Shown here piece by piece: positions 37,056-48,021 of a stretch of DNA of 64,000 nucleotides. Source of the DNA: Cylindrodendrum hubeiense (Eukaryota > Ascomycota > Sordariomycetes > Hypocreales > Nectriaceae); the NCBI GenBank assembly GCA_014621425.1, contig JAANBB010000022.1:124001-188000 (forward strand), given 5' to 3'. Position 1 is the first letter of the stretch; the number at the start of each line of letters is the position of its first letter. Both the position numbers and the translations under genes were made by a program. The notes beneath the pieces are model-generated. The model saw only the letters and a list, made by a program, of their open reading frames with translations. It was not told where the DNA came from and did not search any database.

Positions 37056-37689
37056 ATGACCGAGGTCCTCGTCATCATTGGCCTTGTCCCGCCATGTATC
37101 CTGTTTACTGTGGGTATAGGAAACAAAATCAAGAAATTCCTTGATACGAAGTCCTATGTCGAACAGAAATCGAGTTTGCGTCGTGCACGTCAGGATATTA
37201 AATCATGGACAATCTCGCTCGCAATGATCACCCGCCTTGAGGAACAATCCGGAAATGAGCAGGTTGAGCTTCTCAGATCATGCACATACCACCTCAAAGA
37301 GCATATAAATATGCTAAATCAGATCAAGGAAAAGCTGGAAGAATATCACAGCACCCCCAAACTCTCTATAGTATTTGAGGTTCAGGGTCTCTTGGAAACG
37401 CTAGAGAAGCAGCAGTATAAGCAAAACGTGCAAAGATGTTTGGTTGCCGTGAACACGTATGATGAAATTTCCATTTGAAGAAACGCATTCCAATGTGGAG
37501 GTGCTGACAGACATACCTCGTAGGCAAACCATGGCGAATAGTTAAGCTACGCGTAGATCCCTGCACCTACAGGGCTCAAAGCAACAGAAAATCTTGAGTA
37601 GCATCGAAGCTTCACAACCACGGATCTTTGAACAGTTCTCAGATACAGGGCATCTACGGCGACAACGGCGCCGCTTTATAATTGGATAA
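37056..37689 (+). CDS. Small helical protein with N-terminal hydrophobic helix, HeLo-like pattern
   Basis: The open frame from the ATG at 37056 runs 140 codons to 37478. A two-exon model (37056-37456, 37557-37689; GT-AG) closes in frame to 177 aa with a basic tail (LRRQRRRF) and looks more natural. Residues 2-22 are hydrophobic (VLVIIGLVPPCILFTVGIG). They are followed by an amphipathic, Lys/Glu/Leu-rich region (KKFLDTKSYVEQ, LRRARQDIKSW, LLRSCTYHLKEHINML) that looks like a helical bundle. This resembles the N-terminal HeLo/SesA-like domains that precede or accompany fungal STAND and HET genes, but the resemblance is a pattern, not a secure homology. It sits 550 bp upstream of a HET gene. Confidence 0.5.
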
Positions 37690-38029
37690 GTAGGTGCCAG
37701 AAATGAGCCAACACAATCAATTGGTAGTAAGAAGAAAAAAGCCAGTTAAATTAATCTCTTCATTCCTCCAAGAAAAATGCTAGTACAAAGAATAAATTCA
37801 TGCGCGAGGATATGAAGCAACTGTATGAGTACATAAAGTAGTGCTTTTCGGGAATTGATGTGGAGTTTAAAAAAAAACGTGACCTTCAGCTCGTTATCTC
37901 AGAACTGTGAATTGCGGGGTTTGGGACCTCGGGGTAATCTCACCCTCATTTATGGAGTAAGCATGTCTATGTTACATCCGCCCTCCCGCAATATAGCGCA
38001 CTTGGATTGATCCTTCATATCTGATCGGC

Positions 38030-39664
38030 ATGCGGCTCCTGAACTCTACCAGCTTCGAGCTTGCTGAGTTTACAGGGGATGACATCCCAACTTACGCCAT
38101 TCTCTCGCACACGTGGGAGTCTGAAGAGGTCACGTTCCGCGATGTGCAACGGCGACACTACCAGCACTTGAAGGGGTTTTCCAAACTCAAGGGATGTTGC
38201 GCACAAGCTGCTCAAGATGACCTCCAATGGGTGTGGGTCGACACTTGCTGCATCGACAGATCCTCAAGTGCCGAGCTATCCGAAGCTATTAACTCTATGT
38301 ATCGGTGGTATGCCACCGCCGATGTCTGCTATGTGTATCTGTGTGATGTCCCTCCACAGGACCCGTTTCTGGATAAACACACATTTCAGGGTGCTCGGTG
38401 GTTCACCAGAGGGTGGTGCCTGCAGGAGCTAATTGCTCCGCGAGAGGTGGAATTCTACGCGGACAACTGGACGGAATTGGGAACAAAGTGGAGCCTATGG
38501 CAGGCTATATCCGACATAACTTCCATACCGGCCTCGGTTCTTCTACAAGAGAAGCAGCTTGGAGATTTCCCTATCGCTCAGCGGATGTCATGGGCATCAA
38601 AGCGTAATACGACGAGAGAGGAAGACATGGCATATTGCCTGCTGGGCATCTTCGATATTCATATGCCTCTTCTTTATGGAGAAGGCAGAAAGGCGTTCCT
38701 GCGACTCCAAGAAGAGATAATGAGGCGAGGGGTGGATTACAGCATCTTCCTCTGGACATCAAGCGCCTTTCATGAGACGACGGGCCTTCTTTGCGATTCA
38801 CCCCACTACTTCCCCACAGAAGGAGTGCCCATACGATCCGGTGGCTTCTGCAAGTACTCTGACATCGTGGCCGCTAAAGGGCCTATTCGGAAACGGCCTG
38901 AAAACACCACGCTGCCTGAGGTCACCCCGCGGGGTCTGCAAATGACGGTTCCCATCACGGAGTGTGAGGACGGTTCTCGGCTCGCCTGGATCTATTTGAC
39001 GCACAATGATGGCTTCGTCTGCATCACATTAAGCCTACAACTTGCCGACTATAAATATCACAGAATCAGGGTGGGGTATGTCGATATTATCGGTATAGAG
39101 GGCCGCCTGGAGGGTTTCCAACCAGAATACATGTACATGGCCCTTTTTACAGACCTTTCCATCCCTAGGATTCCGCCGAACACACTTGATTTCAAGTTGT
39201 TGCTGAAGTCGACACCAGATGAGAACCTCTCAATACTCGACATCTATCCTGAATGCGACTTGGACCCTCGAGAGGACGGTTCATACGGGATGCAGCTCAA
39301 CCTGGAGGCATGTCCAGAATTCTTCATCATGGTGTTTGGTGTCGAGCGGGACTCGGTGACTCATCGATTTGTTGCAGCGCTCAACATGTTCCATGGCTCT
39401 TGGTCTTGCAAGATTCGCAAATTCGTGCCGGGTGTCCCGCTTAAGAAGGTGGCGGAGGATGTGTGGATGCGAGGTCCCTATGAAGAAGAGTGCGACAGAG
39501 CCATTTCACGCCTGCCAAGCGGCACTTATGTGACTGTTTCCTCGAAACGAAGATCAAAAAGCTGCCGGTCGTTCATGTATGTTTCTTTGATACCCGCAAG
39601 CTTTGCATCAGACATTCATCTTGAGACACAAATGGGAGGGTGGGCAATAGACGGGGTTGATTAG
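38030..39664 (+). CDS. HET-domain heterokaryon incompatibility protein
   Basis: This is a single-exon 544-aa protein. The HET signature blocks are all present: YAILSHTWESEEVTF, WVWVDTCCIDRSSSAE with SMYRWYATADVCYVYL, and ARWFTRGWCLQELIAP. The conserved TTREEDMAYCLLGIFDIHMP and LLYGEG segment follows. The layout and N-terminus (MRLLNSTSFEL) match the gene at 29153, so the two are probably paralogues. The C-terminal 280 residues form an undefined domain beginning at about residue 260. The product is expected to act in cell-death signalling on non-self fusion; partner specificity cannot be read. Confidence 0.92.
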   Translation: MRLLNSTSFELAEFTGDDIPTYAILSHTWESEEVTFRDVQRRHYQHLKGFSKLKGCCAQAAQDDLQWVWVDTCCIDRSSSAELSEAINSMYRWYATADVCYVYLCDVPPQDPFLDKHTFQGARWFTRGWCLQELIAPREVEFYADNWTELGTKWSLWQAISDITSIPASVLLQEKQLGDFPIAQRMSWASKRNTTREEDMAYCLLGIFDIHMPLLYGEGRKAFLRLQEEIMRRGVDYSIFLWTSSAFHETTGLLCDSPHYFPTEGVPIRSGGFCKYSDIVAAKGPIRKRPENTTLPEVTPRGLQMTVPITECEDGSRLAWIYLTHNDGFVCITLSLQLADYKYHRIRVGYVDIIGIEGRLEGFQPEYMYMALFTDLSIPRIPPNTLDFKLLLKSTPDENLSILDIYPECDLDPREDGSYGMQLNLEACPEFFIMVFGVERDSVTHRFVAALNMFHGSWSCKIRKFVPGVPLKKVAEDVWMRGPYEEECDRAISRLPSGTYVTVSSKRRSKSCRSFMYVSLIPASFASDIHLETQMGGWAIDGVD

Positions 39665-40387
39665 TGAAGACGAAGAGGCGGTTTGGTGCCTAGAGTTGTA
39701 CTTCTATACCCATAATAAATCAGTCACTTTTGGTCAAATGATGCGCTCTTGACATCTGGACTTCGACATAGCCACCCGTACTAGAGTTCACTGAGGCTGA
39801 GTCCTAGCAGCAGGGCACTCATATGGCAATGCCAAGACCGTGACAGCGGCAGATAGTACTACATCAGGCTAGCTGAACATTTGTGAGCAGTACGCCAGTG
39901 CTCTTAGCCAATTGAACGCCACTGATGCATCGCCCATCAATCGCCACGCTGCTGATCTTGATTGGCCTATGAGGTTGCTTACTTCTACACAGCACCATGT
40001 CATAATCAGGAGTACGGATAAGCCAAGCGCAATATAAAGCCAGAAATGGTAAGCGCTGCATTAGCAGAGCGCAGGTAAGCACCTTAGCACGTTTCCAACT
40101 GTCGACGACCAATGCTCTTCAACAACTGCAACTTGGCATTCATCATATTTCCGTACAGCTTATTAAATTAAGGCATTCTGAGCTTATAAATCCACTCACT
40201 TTCAAGTGGAAATTCACTGCCCTGGTGATCATTGGACCTCAGCAAATTGCCACGCAATGATAGCAGGAAATCCATCAGACAAAATGATGACCTTGAAGGC
40301 TGAGCCTAGGTATATAAACAAGCCAAAGAACTATTTGATAGAATTAGTCCACATCCTACAATCCACCTTCGCTAAACATTGTACAAG
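39665..40387. other. Intergenic region with esterase promoter
   Basis: This is the 3' flank of the HET gene and the promoter of the carboxylesterase. No gene is supported. Confidence 0.5.
40311..40318 (+). promoter_or_regulatory. Candidate TATA box of carboxylesterase
   Basis: TATATAAA stands 70 nt before the ATG at 40388, a usual spacing for a short fungal leader. Confidence 0.55.
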
Positions 40388-42045
40388 ATGGCTTTATTTA
40401 TCTTCCTGACTTTTGCTGCTCACGCTATTTCTGTCCTATCGGCCCCATGTAATGGGACATTCAACCGGCCAAGCGCGACTATTGACGCTGGAATTATCGT
40501 TGGCACTACTACGCTGCTTCCATCGTCCACTGTCAACAAATTCCTGGGTATTCCCTTTGGTGCACCTCCAGTCCGATTTAGTCCTCCGCAGCCACCTGCT
40601 CCATGGCAATCCGTCTACGACGCTTCCGAGTACAAGCCCGCCTGCATTCAACAATTCAACTACCCAGATGCTGCGCGCAACGCGACCATCAAGTGGTTCA
40701 GCACCCCCGGTCCCCCAGCTGGGGAGAGCGAGGACTGCTTGAACCTCAACGTCTTTGCGCCAGCGTCTGGGGGGGAAGACTCCAAGGCTGTACTCTTCTG
40801 GATATTCGGAGGAGCCTTCAACTTCGGAACCGGATCATTACCGCTATATGATGGCTCTAGCTTCGCTACTGATCATGACGTGGTGGTAGTGACTATCAAC
40901 TACCGAAACAACGTATTTGGCTTCCCTGGATCACCAGATCTGGCCGAAAGCGAGAAGAACCTGGGGTAAGCACATTTCTTTTCGTCCAACACCACCAACT
41001 AACCACAGTTAATAGATGGCTGGATCAACGCCTGGCCCTGAATTGGGTACAGACTAATATTGCCAGCTTCGGCGGTGACCCTGCCAGAGTAACAATTATG
41101 GGAGAAAGTTCTGGAGCTGGAGGTGTCGATGCCCTTCTTACTGCTCCGCCTCATCCTGTGCCGTTCCACGCCGCCATCATGCAATCAGGTCAGGCCACAA
41201 TCATTGGGAGCAATAACAACACAGCTACTTCATGGAACCTCCTAGCCAAAGCCGTCAACTGCTCTTCCGACGACCTAGAATGCGTTCGTGACATTCCACC
41301 TCTAAAGCTAAAACATGTCATGGAAACCCTGAATCTTGCGTTCGGTCCAGTCAAAGATGGCGGCGTCACATGGGCGAATACGCCACGCAAAAGGCGTCTG
41401 ACATCAACTGAGAAGAAATCTCTTATTGCACGAGTGCCTGTTTTAATAGGTAGTAATGCCGACGAAGGAAGAACCTACGCCTTTGGATACAAAGACGCTG
41501 AAGAATTCATCGGCGTAACATTCCCAGGGGCTTCGAAAGAAGCGAGGCAAACCTTACTTGGCGCATACGCTCTTGGTACACCGGGAATCTCAAATGAATA
41601 CGACCGCGTCGCCAGCATCTTCAGCGAGTTTTCTTTCCAGTGCCCAGCCAAGTTCGTCGGCGACGAGAGTGCTGCAGTCGGCATCAATACTTGGCGGTAT
41701 TACTACAATGCCAGCTTTCCCAATTCGGAGATATTTCAGGGGAGCGGAGCTTATCATTCGGCGGAGATTGCTCCTATTTTCGGCACGTTCCCGAAACCAG
41801 GGGCTACAGACCTGCAGGTTAACGTGAGTAAGGTTATGCAGGAAGCTTGGGTACGATTCGCAAAGGATCCGAACTCCGGGCCGGGATGGCAGACGGTACC
41901 GCACTTAGCGGTCTTTGGTGGTGGTGCCAGGGCTGGGGTACATGACGCAGGGCTAGAGGCTCTTGCGGTTATCAACGCAACAGATCTAGATCGGAGGTGT
42001 CAGTTGTACAAAAGCGTGTACGAGGATGCGAGTAGCAGTGGTTAG
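40388..42045 (+). CDS. Secreted type-B carboxylesterase
   Basis: The two exons (40388-40965, 41016-42045) close to 535 aa. Residues 1-19 (ALFIFLTFAAHAISVLSA) are a signal peptide. The alpha/beta-hydrolase motifs are intact: EDCLNLNVFAP, the oxyanion region as FGGAFNFG, the nucleophile Ser224 in GESSGAGG, an acidic residue in SNADEGRTY and His in GAYHSAEI. The oxyanion loop has FGGAF rather than the more common HGGGF, as in several fungal lipase/esterase relatives. There are several N-glycosylation sequons (for example NGTF, NATI, NASF). It hydrolyses carboxylic esters outside the cell; substrate unknown. Confidence 0.92.
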
Positions 42046-42631
42046 ATGGCTGAACTACTCGTCTGTATCGTACAATGATTGAACAGATTCATTCGTGCCA
42101 TCACCACAACACTATGCTGTGTGTTTATCTAGACGTAATATCGAATAAGATGTACACAAAAGAAAGGTTGCTCCTGTACTGATGAATCGGTATACGAACT
42201 TCAAGCTGTACCACATCGTCATTAGGACCTTTCAGATAATCCAGCCCAAGACAGATTTCGTTAGAATTCAAGTGAATCAGCATCACAATGGAGTTATCTT
42301 TATGAAATGAGATTTTTGTGATAAAATCTACTATTAAATAAGAATTCGTACTCGTCGTATAACTTGGATACGGAGCAGAGCAGGCCGCGACCTTGGCTAG
42401 GACGGCTCGTGAAGCTATCGCTAAGAGCAGCCAGAAGGGGCCAAGCGCGCCCGAACCCGAAGGCGGTGAAAAGAAGCAGTCAGTTTTGGACCAATTACGT
42501 CGGGGCTTGAAACGGTGTGGGCTTGTTCTCCTAAAATTGCGACTCTTCGACGGACATGGCGTTTTGAGCGAAACCGCCATTTCTCATGCGACCCAATCAA
42601 GCCGTTGCAGCTAAACACCTCCCCCTCCATC
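42046..42631. other. Intergenic region
   Basis: The left half is AT-rich 3' flank. The right half, from about 42380, is GC-richer and is the likely promoter and leader of the exchanger gene. No gene is supported. Confidence 0.5.
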
Positions 42632-43790
42632 ATGGCCGACGTTGACGTCATTGCATACAATGTTGCTGCCTTCGTCAGCACCCTTTTCCTTCTAGAATTC
42701 GGGGCCGACAAGTTCGTCGACCACACGGCCATTGTCGCGAAGCGGACAGGAATTCCCGCGACCATAATTGCGCTTCTTACGGCTGGTGCAGAATAGGAAG
42801 AGGTAATTCACCGCCGGACCTTGCTCATATTGGCTATTAACTGTCGTACGCTCGTAGCTTGTAGTCGTTGTTGCTTCCCTTATCCAAGGGCGCTCATCGT
42901 TAGCAGTGGGAAACATCATCGGATCTGCCATCTCCAACCTCCTGGGAGCCTTTTCACTCGGCCTCTTATTCCACAGGGGAGAAGCAGTCCAGTTTGACAG
43001 CAGCGCTCGGATATACTCAATAATCCTTTTGGTCCTGACCACGTGTGTCACGCCCCTTGCGTACTTGGAAAGCAAACCCCTGTGGAAAGCTTTTGGAGCC
43101 GTTTTAATTACCGTCTTTGCCATTTACATCATTTCTATCGGCTTGGCAATCAGCAAGGGCAGTCTCACGGCTCCCGAAGACTCCGATTCCGACAGCGACG
43201 ATGAGAGCAGTGACAGTGAGTCTGCGAGAACATCCCTGAGCGATGAGCCTCTTTTGGAGGAGCAGCGTCAGGATGGAGTCTTGCAGTACAACTCAATGCC
43301 TAAGTCTTCACCTCGGAGAAGAAACGGACGATCGTTGACCTATCACGTCTTCCAACTCACTCTTGGCTTCCTGGCAATCTGCATCGCGGGTTATGTCTTG
43401 TCCCATGCCGCAACAAACATAATCGATGCCATTGGTGCCTCGGATGTGGTCTTTGGCATGGTTTTCCTGGCCATTGCTACTACGCTGCCTGAAAAGTTTG
43501 TAGCCGTCATCAGCAGCCAGCGGGGATATTCGGGTATTCTTGTGGCCAATACTGTCGGAAGCAACATCTTTCTCCTGTCACTGTGTCTCGGAATAATCAT
43601 GCTTGATACATCAGGGGAGTTCAACAGCGGTGGTGTTAACATTTACGAACTTGGGGCTTTGTGGGTGTCGACGCTGTGTTTCACCTTGACTGTGTGGGTT
43701 GGTGCGAAATTTACTCGCTACATCGGTGCTGTGATGGTGCTTGGTTATGTCGCGTTCATCGTGTTGGAGTTTACGGTCATTCATAGGTAG
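42632..43790 (+). CDS. CaCA-family cation (calcium/sodium) exchanger with in-frame amber codon
   Basis: This is a membrane antiporter with two inverted halves. The exons are 42632-42802 and 42858-43790, with 368 codons including the stop. The alpha-1 repeat reads LTAGAE, then TAG (42794-42796, codon 55), then EEL and ASLIQGR; after it come GNIIGSAISNLLGAF and, in the second half, SDVVFGMVFLAIATTLPEKF with NTVGSNIFLLSL. In relatives the position of the TAG is a conserved Trp (GAEWEEL). A long acidic Asp/Ser loop (EDSDSDSDDESSDSES) separates the halves. The splice frame is otherwise perfect, and no alternative donor removes the TAG while keeping the frame. The gene is therefore a fresh pseudogene, a sequence error, or an mRNA-editing target (see findings). 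Confidence 0.85.
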
Positions 43791-45080
43791 AGTCAAGATG
43801 AATCGACTTTTGGATAACTCCTAGTTTAAACTCGATCTACGATGCAATACGGCATTCCCGACACCCATATAGCCTCTATACTATCCAAAAACTAAGATGA
43901 ATATTGTGGCCTCAACTAGCAATCCCACACCTTCAGCATCGCTTCTAGATGATATTTAGAGTGAACCATGCGTGGTGTCCAGCTACCCTGCACTCGCGGG
44001 CGGACTTGCGAGATGTCATCCCCTCTGACAGGAAAGGAAACCATAACCGCGCGCACCGACTAACTGACTCGTGGAACAGCTAATCGTGTTAGACAGTGTC
44101 GAAGCTGTCGAAACTGGCCACGAAATACGCGGTGGCATGGCGACAAGGCGGTTGAGTCGCAGGTCGCATCCGTGCCGAGACGCACGGTCGCGTAGCTGCA
44201 TGATGGTCGATAGTAGCGCAAGTCGGCGGCAACATTAACCGGATCGGGCTGATGGAGGCGACGCTATCTCCACTCGTGCCAGGGCTGAGCTCGTGGATCC
44301 CACTAATGAGCAGGCTGGCCGTGTTTAGGCGGCATCGGCTCATCCGGGGTATCGAATGGTCAACGCTGTGTCGTAGTTTAATTCCATGCTTACTTTGAAG
44401 TGATCTCCCATCCTTGCGTCCAGCTTCCCCGCCAACCTGCCGCCGTGCAGCCTCTTCGTGATTGCCATGCTGCCGGCTTGAACTATCCGCTCGCCGTGGA
44501 TGCCCATCTCGCCCATCTACGCTCAAGCAAGCCTCCCGAGATCCCTCAGACCGTTGATGGCTCGGGCCGGAGCAATAGGCGCCAGCTGTCACTAACAGGC
44601 TTCACACTTGGCAACCCAGGAAGCAGTAGTCCAGTTACTCGAATGCTGCGGTGGAGACCCGTGCTAAGAATCCGGACCGACCTTACCGGATCGTAGCCTT
44701 TGAGCTCGATAAGGCAAACGTCCCGTATCACTATCTTCCATACACCATGGCATGATACGAGCAATTAAGATTTCAAGCAATATCTTTACTAATATTCCGC
44801 AATCGCAGACTAGGCCAGATACTTATAAAGTCCAGCAATATGCTGTTTACCTACCTAAACAGGCACCTGATCAGGCGCTTGACCAGGCACTTGGACTCCG
44901 GGGCTGCGCTTCGCCCTCCGGACGCGCCGGCCCAACACGAAAGTGGAGGGGCGGACCCGGCACTCGATGGGGGGTGATATTAATACTTGACGTCGTGCTC
45001 TTCTCATAGCGTGCTTCCTTTCTTCCCCAAGCGACAGTCAATCCTCTTGAGTTCACATCCCGTGAACCAACACGCTCGTC
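43791..45080. other. Intergenic region
   Basis: About 1.3 kb without a supportable gene. A 167-codon minus-strand frame at 44089-44592 has biased Arg/Ser composition and no motifs. The right end is the promoter of the amidohydrolase gene, GC-rich around 44890-44970. Confidence 0.45.
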
Positions 45081-47111
45081 ATGGCTTACGGATCTCTTCT
45101 CCTCTGCGTTGGTGCCATCTCGGCCGCGCTGTTCCCCACCGTCGCAGCCGTGAAGCCCGCCGACGTGGTCTTCCACAATGGCAGCATCTACACCATGGAC
45201 TGCGAGAACACCCAGGTTAGCGGCCTGGCCATCAAGGACGGTGCCATCACCTACACCGGCTCCTCAAAACGCGCCAAGACGTACATCGGCAAGAAGACCA
45301 AGGTCATTGACCTCAAGGGCCGCATGGCCATGCCCGGTCTCGTTGATTCGCACATGCACGTCCTCTCTGGCGGACTCTACCTGCTCAAGTGCGATCTGAG
45401 CTATCAGTCGCTGCCCATCGCCGATATTATCGAGCACATCACGGGCTGCATCGCGGGCGAGACTGGCAAGACTGACGACGATTGGCTCGAGGTTGTCAAC
45501 ATGGATTACCCCGGCCTCGTCGAGCGCAGTGGTTCCGTCGGCAAGCTCCAGCTAGACAAGGTCAACACCAAGCGTCCCATCATCATCCGCTCCAGCGACT
45601 ACCACACTGTCATCGCCAACTCCCGCGCATTGGATCTCTCCAACATCACTGCTGCTACCGCGGACCCGGCTGGCGGCAAGATTGTGCGCGTGTCCGGTAG
45701 CCAGGAGCCCTCTGGTGTTCTCCAGGATAGCGGCTCCAACCTGCTCGCCGGCCCCCCTGCTCCGTCTGACGCGGAGAACTTGGAAGCCGGCCGCGCTGCG
45801 CTCAAGCTCCTCCGAGAAGCTGGCATCACCACCTTCCAGGATGCTGCTGCGGGCGAGGGCCACCATACCGTATTCAATGCCATCAAGAAAGAGGACGGGC
45901 TGAGCTCCCGCGCGTACTTCGACTATCGTATTGAGGCTCCCAGCTCCGTCGCCGCCGTCACGGCTCTCGTGGCCGATGTTATCGAAGTGCTTGCCGGCCT
46001 CCATGACAAGAAGGCGATTGGACCCAAGCCAACCCTGAAGTGGCAGGCTGTCAAGGCCTTTATCGACGGCGTCATCACCTACCCGTCCAACACGGCTGCC
46101 CTCATCGATCCGTACTGGGCTCCCGCCAACGCATCTGACGCGAACTCGACCTGGGCCCCGGACCCCAAGTCCCTGAACGAGCCCTACTGGAAGCCGGCCA
46201 TCCTCACCAAGACTCTGGAGCTGCTCTTCCTAGCCGGCATCGATGCGCAGCTGCATGTCGATGGCGATCTCGCAGTCCGTGTCGCCCTCAACGCTGCCGC
46301 GTCCTTCCGCAAGAAGCATCCCGGCCACAAGTTCAAGCTCGGTCTCGCGCACGACGAGCTAACCCACGAGGACGACTGGGCGCGATTCGCCAAGCTGGAA
46401 GTCGACCCTATCGTCAGCTACCAGTGGTCGCAGCTCAGCTCCTTCTACATCCCCAGCACCTTCAAGGCGCTTGCCGATTACCGTCTCGACAACCTCCAGT
46501 CCTGGGCGCAGTTCGAGAAGGCTGGCCGCCCCCTTGTATATGGCAGTGATTGGCCGGTGAGTCTTTGTTATACCTTTCGTCTTGACGCAGCATGCTAATT
46601 GTGACAATCGCAGATCGACCCTCTTGACGAGTTCCTTGCTCTGAAAGTTGCCGTCACTCGTTCCGGAGACCCGACAAACCCGAACTCTCCGGCCTCGCAG
46701 GGCGCCCCCTTTGATGCCGTCTTCCCTACAGGCAGCGGAATCTCTCGCAAGTCAGCTCTTCGTTCCATCACCATCAACGGCGCTCGCTTCCTACGTGCCG
46801 ACAAGAAGATCGGCTCTCTCGAGTCTGGAAAGCTCGCCGACATCATCGTCCTGGACAAGAACTTCTTCAAGGTTCCCAAGGAGGAGCTTGGCCGCCAGAA
46901 GGTTCTGCTGACCATGGTCGGCGGCGAGGTCGTCTACGTTGCAAATGGACAGAATTTCGGTGTCACGCCCAAGTTTGCCAACAACGATGCGGCCAGCAAG
47001 AGGCTTGCGCGTCGTACTATTGGAGGTTTCGCGGGCCAGTCGCTCTCCGAGGAGGCCAAGGCCAATGCATCCAAGCTGAGGAAGCGAGGAACCTGCGTGC
47101 ATAGGCATTAG
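45081..47111 (+). CDS. Amidohydrolase family 3 (YtcJ-like), probably secreted
   Basis: The two exons (45081-46556, 46614-47111) close to 657 aa. A hydrophobic leader of about 23 residues ends at PTVAA and looks like a signal peptide. The metal-dependent hydrolase fold is shown by the N-terminal ADVVFHNGSIYTMD sandwich, MPGLVDSHMHV with the HxH metal ligands, QLHVDGDLAV, LAHDELTHEDD and GSDWPIDPLDEF with the metal-binding Asp. The C-terminal KIGSLESGKLADIIVLDKN completes the sandwich. Relatives hydrolyse amides, formamides or carbamates. Codon use is strongly C-ending, unlike the HET genes, which suggests good expression. Substrate unknown. Confidence 0.92.
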
Positions 47112-48021
47112 TGAGCTCCTGTAATACTTGGACATTAGTTTGCACAAAATCCTGGCTGGAGTTATTTCCGGTATCGCAGACGCACATTGCCCCCTGACCC
47201 ATGTAAACTCTATGTTGTCTGCCGCAAGTCCTCGTGCTAACGACTCCTTGGTGAACTTTTGCGGCGATTACCCTGTTAGAAAATAATGACACCATCAACA
47301 CCACGTCATTTAGTAAATCGTACACATTGGAGGATAGCACCAATTTCTTTCATATTTCTAGAAGCCTTCGAGAGTCAATAAGCCTGTCTGCTTGCGTCAA
47401 CACGTGGGGGTGATTGTCCAGTTGAAATGGTGCTAGCCTCAACAAGCAACTTTTGCGAGGCTGCACCCTGGCATCATTTAAGCTGAGAATGGGATCTTGT
47501 CGATCGCTTACTATCCTGGTGCTCCATGCTGGACATGAGGGCCAATGAAATGGGCAGGCTATAGCCTGGACCATGAAAAGTTCGCGCCACTATGCGCTTT
47601 GGTCACAGCTCTGTGCAACGTAGAATCTCACCGTGTTTCCGACCGTGTTTCTGCCGTTCGTAAATGGCATCAAGCGCAGCTGTTGGATCATCTGTGCGCG
47701 CGGGAGACTGACTCATGTCACTCACTCGGGAAAATGTCGATTGTGCCGGACTGCCGCGTTGAACGCATCTTGCAATGTTATTGCGTCGCCGCACAGGGTG
47801 GCTCTCTGCTACTCCGGTTTGGCGAGGAGTGTCATCCATACGCATCTTCGATATCTGACTGAACACTGACTTTAGTGACAGCTTTCCCCCTTTATTCTTC
47901 ATCATCCGCCCCAAGACAGCCAAGCCAAACGACCCGTTGATCTCTGCGCAGGAATCATTCATTCTCCACATTCATAGCCGTTTCTCTGAGGCTTGCTTGA
48001 CTTCCTCTGTTCACCGCTGCA
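47112..48021. other. Intergenic region
   Basis: This is the 3' flank of the amidohydrolase and the promoter of the next membrane-protein gene. A 122-codon minus-strand frame (47603-47971) shows no family features. Confidence 0.45.

Noticed and set aside
44089..44592. 167-codon minus-strand frame
   Set aside because: Arg/Ser/His-rich composition typical of a non-coding frame in GC-rich DNA, and no motifs.
44690..44756. Short plus-strand stretch reading FELDKANVPYHYLPY, reminiscent of a glutathione S-transferase N-terminus
   Set aside because: Too short, ends at a stop at once, and there is no further GST sequence on either side.
47603..47971. 122-codon minus-strand frame
   Set aside because: No family features. 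It lies in the promoter region of the rhodopsin-domain gene.
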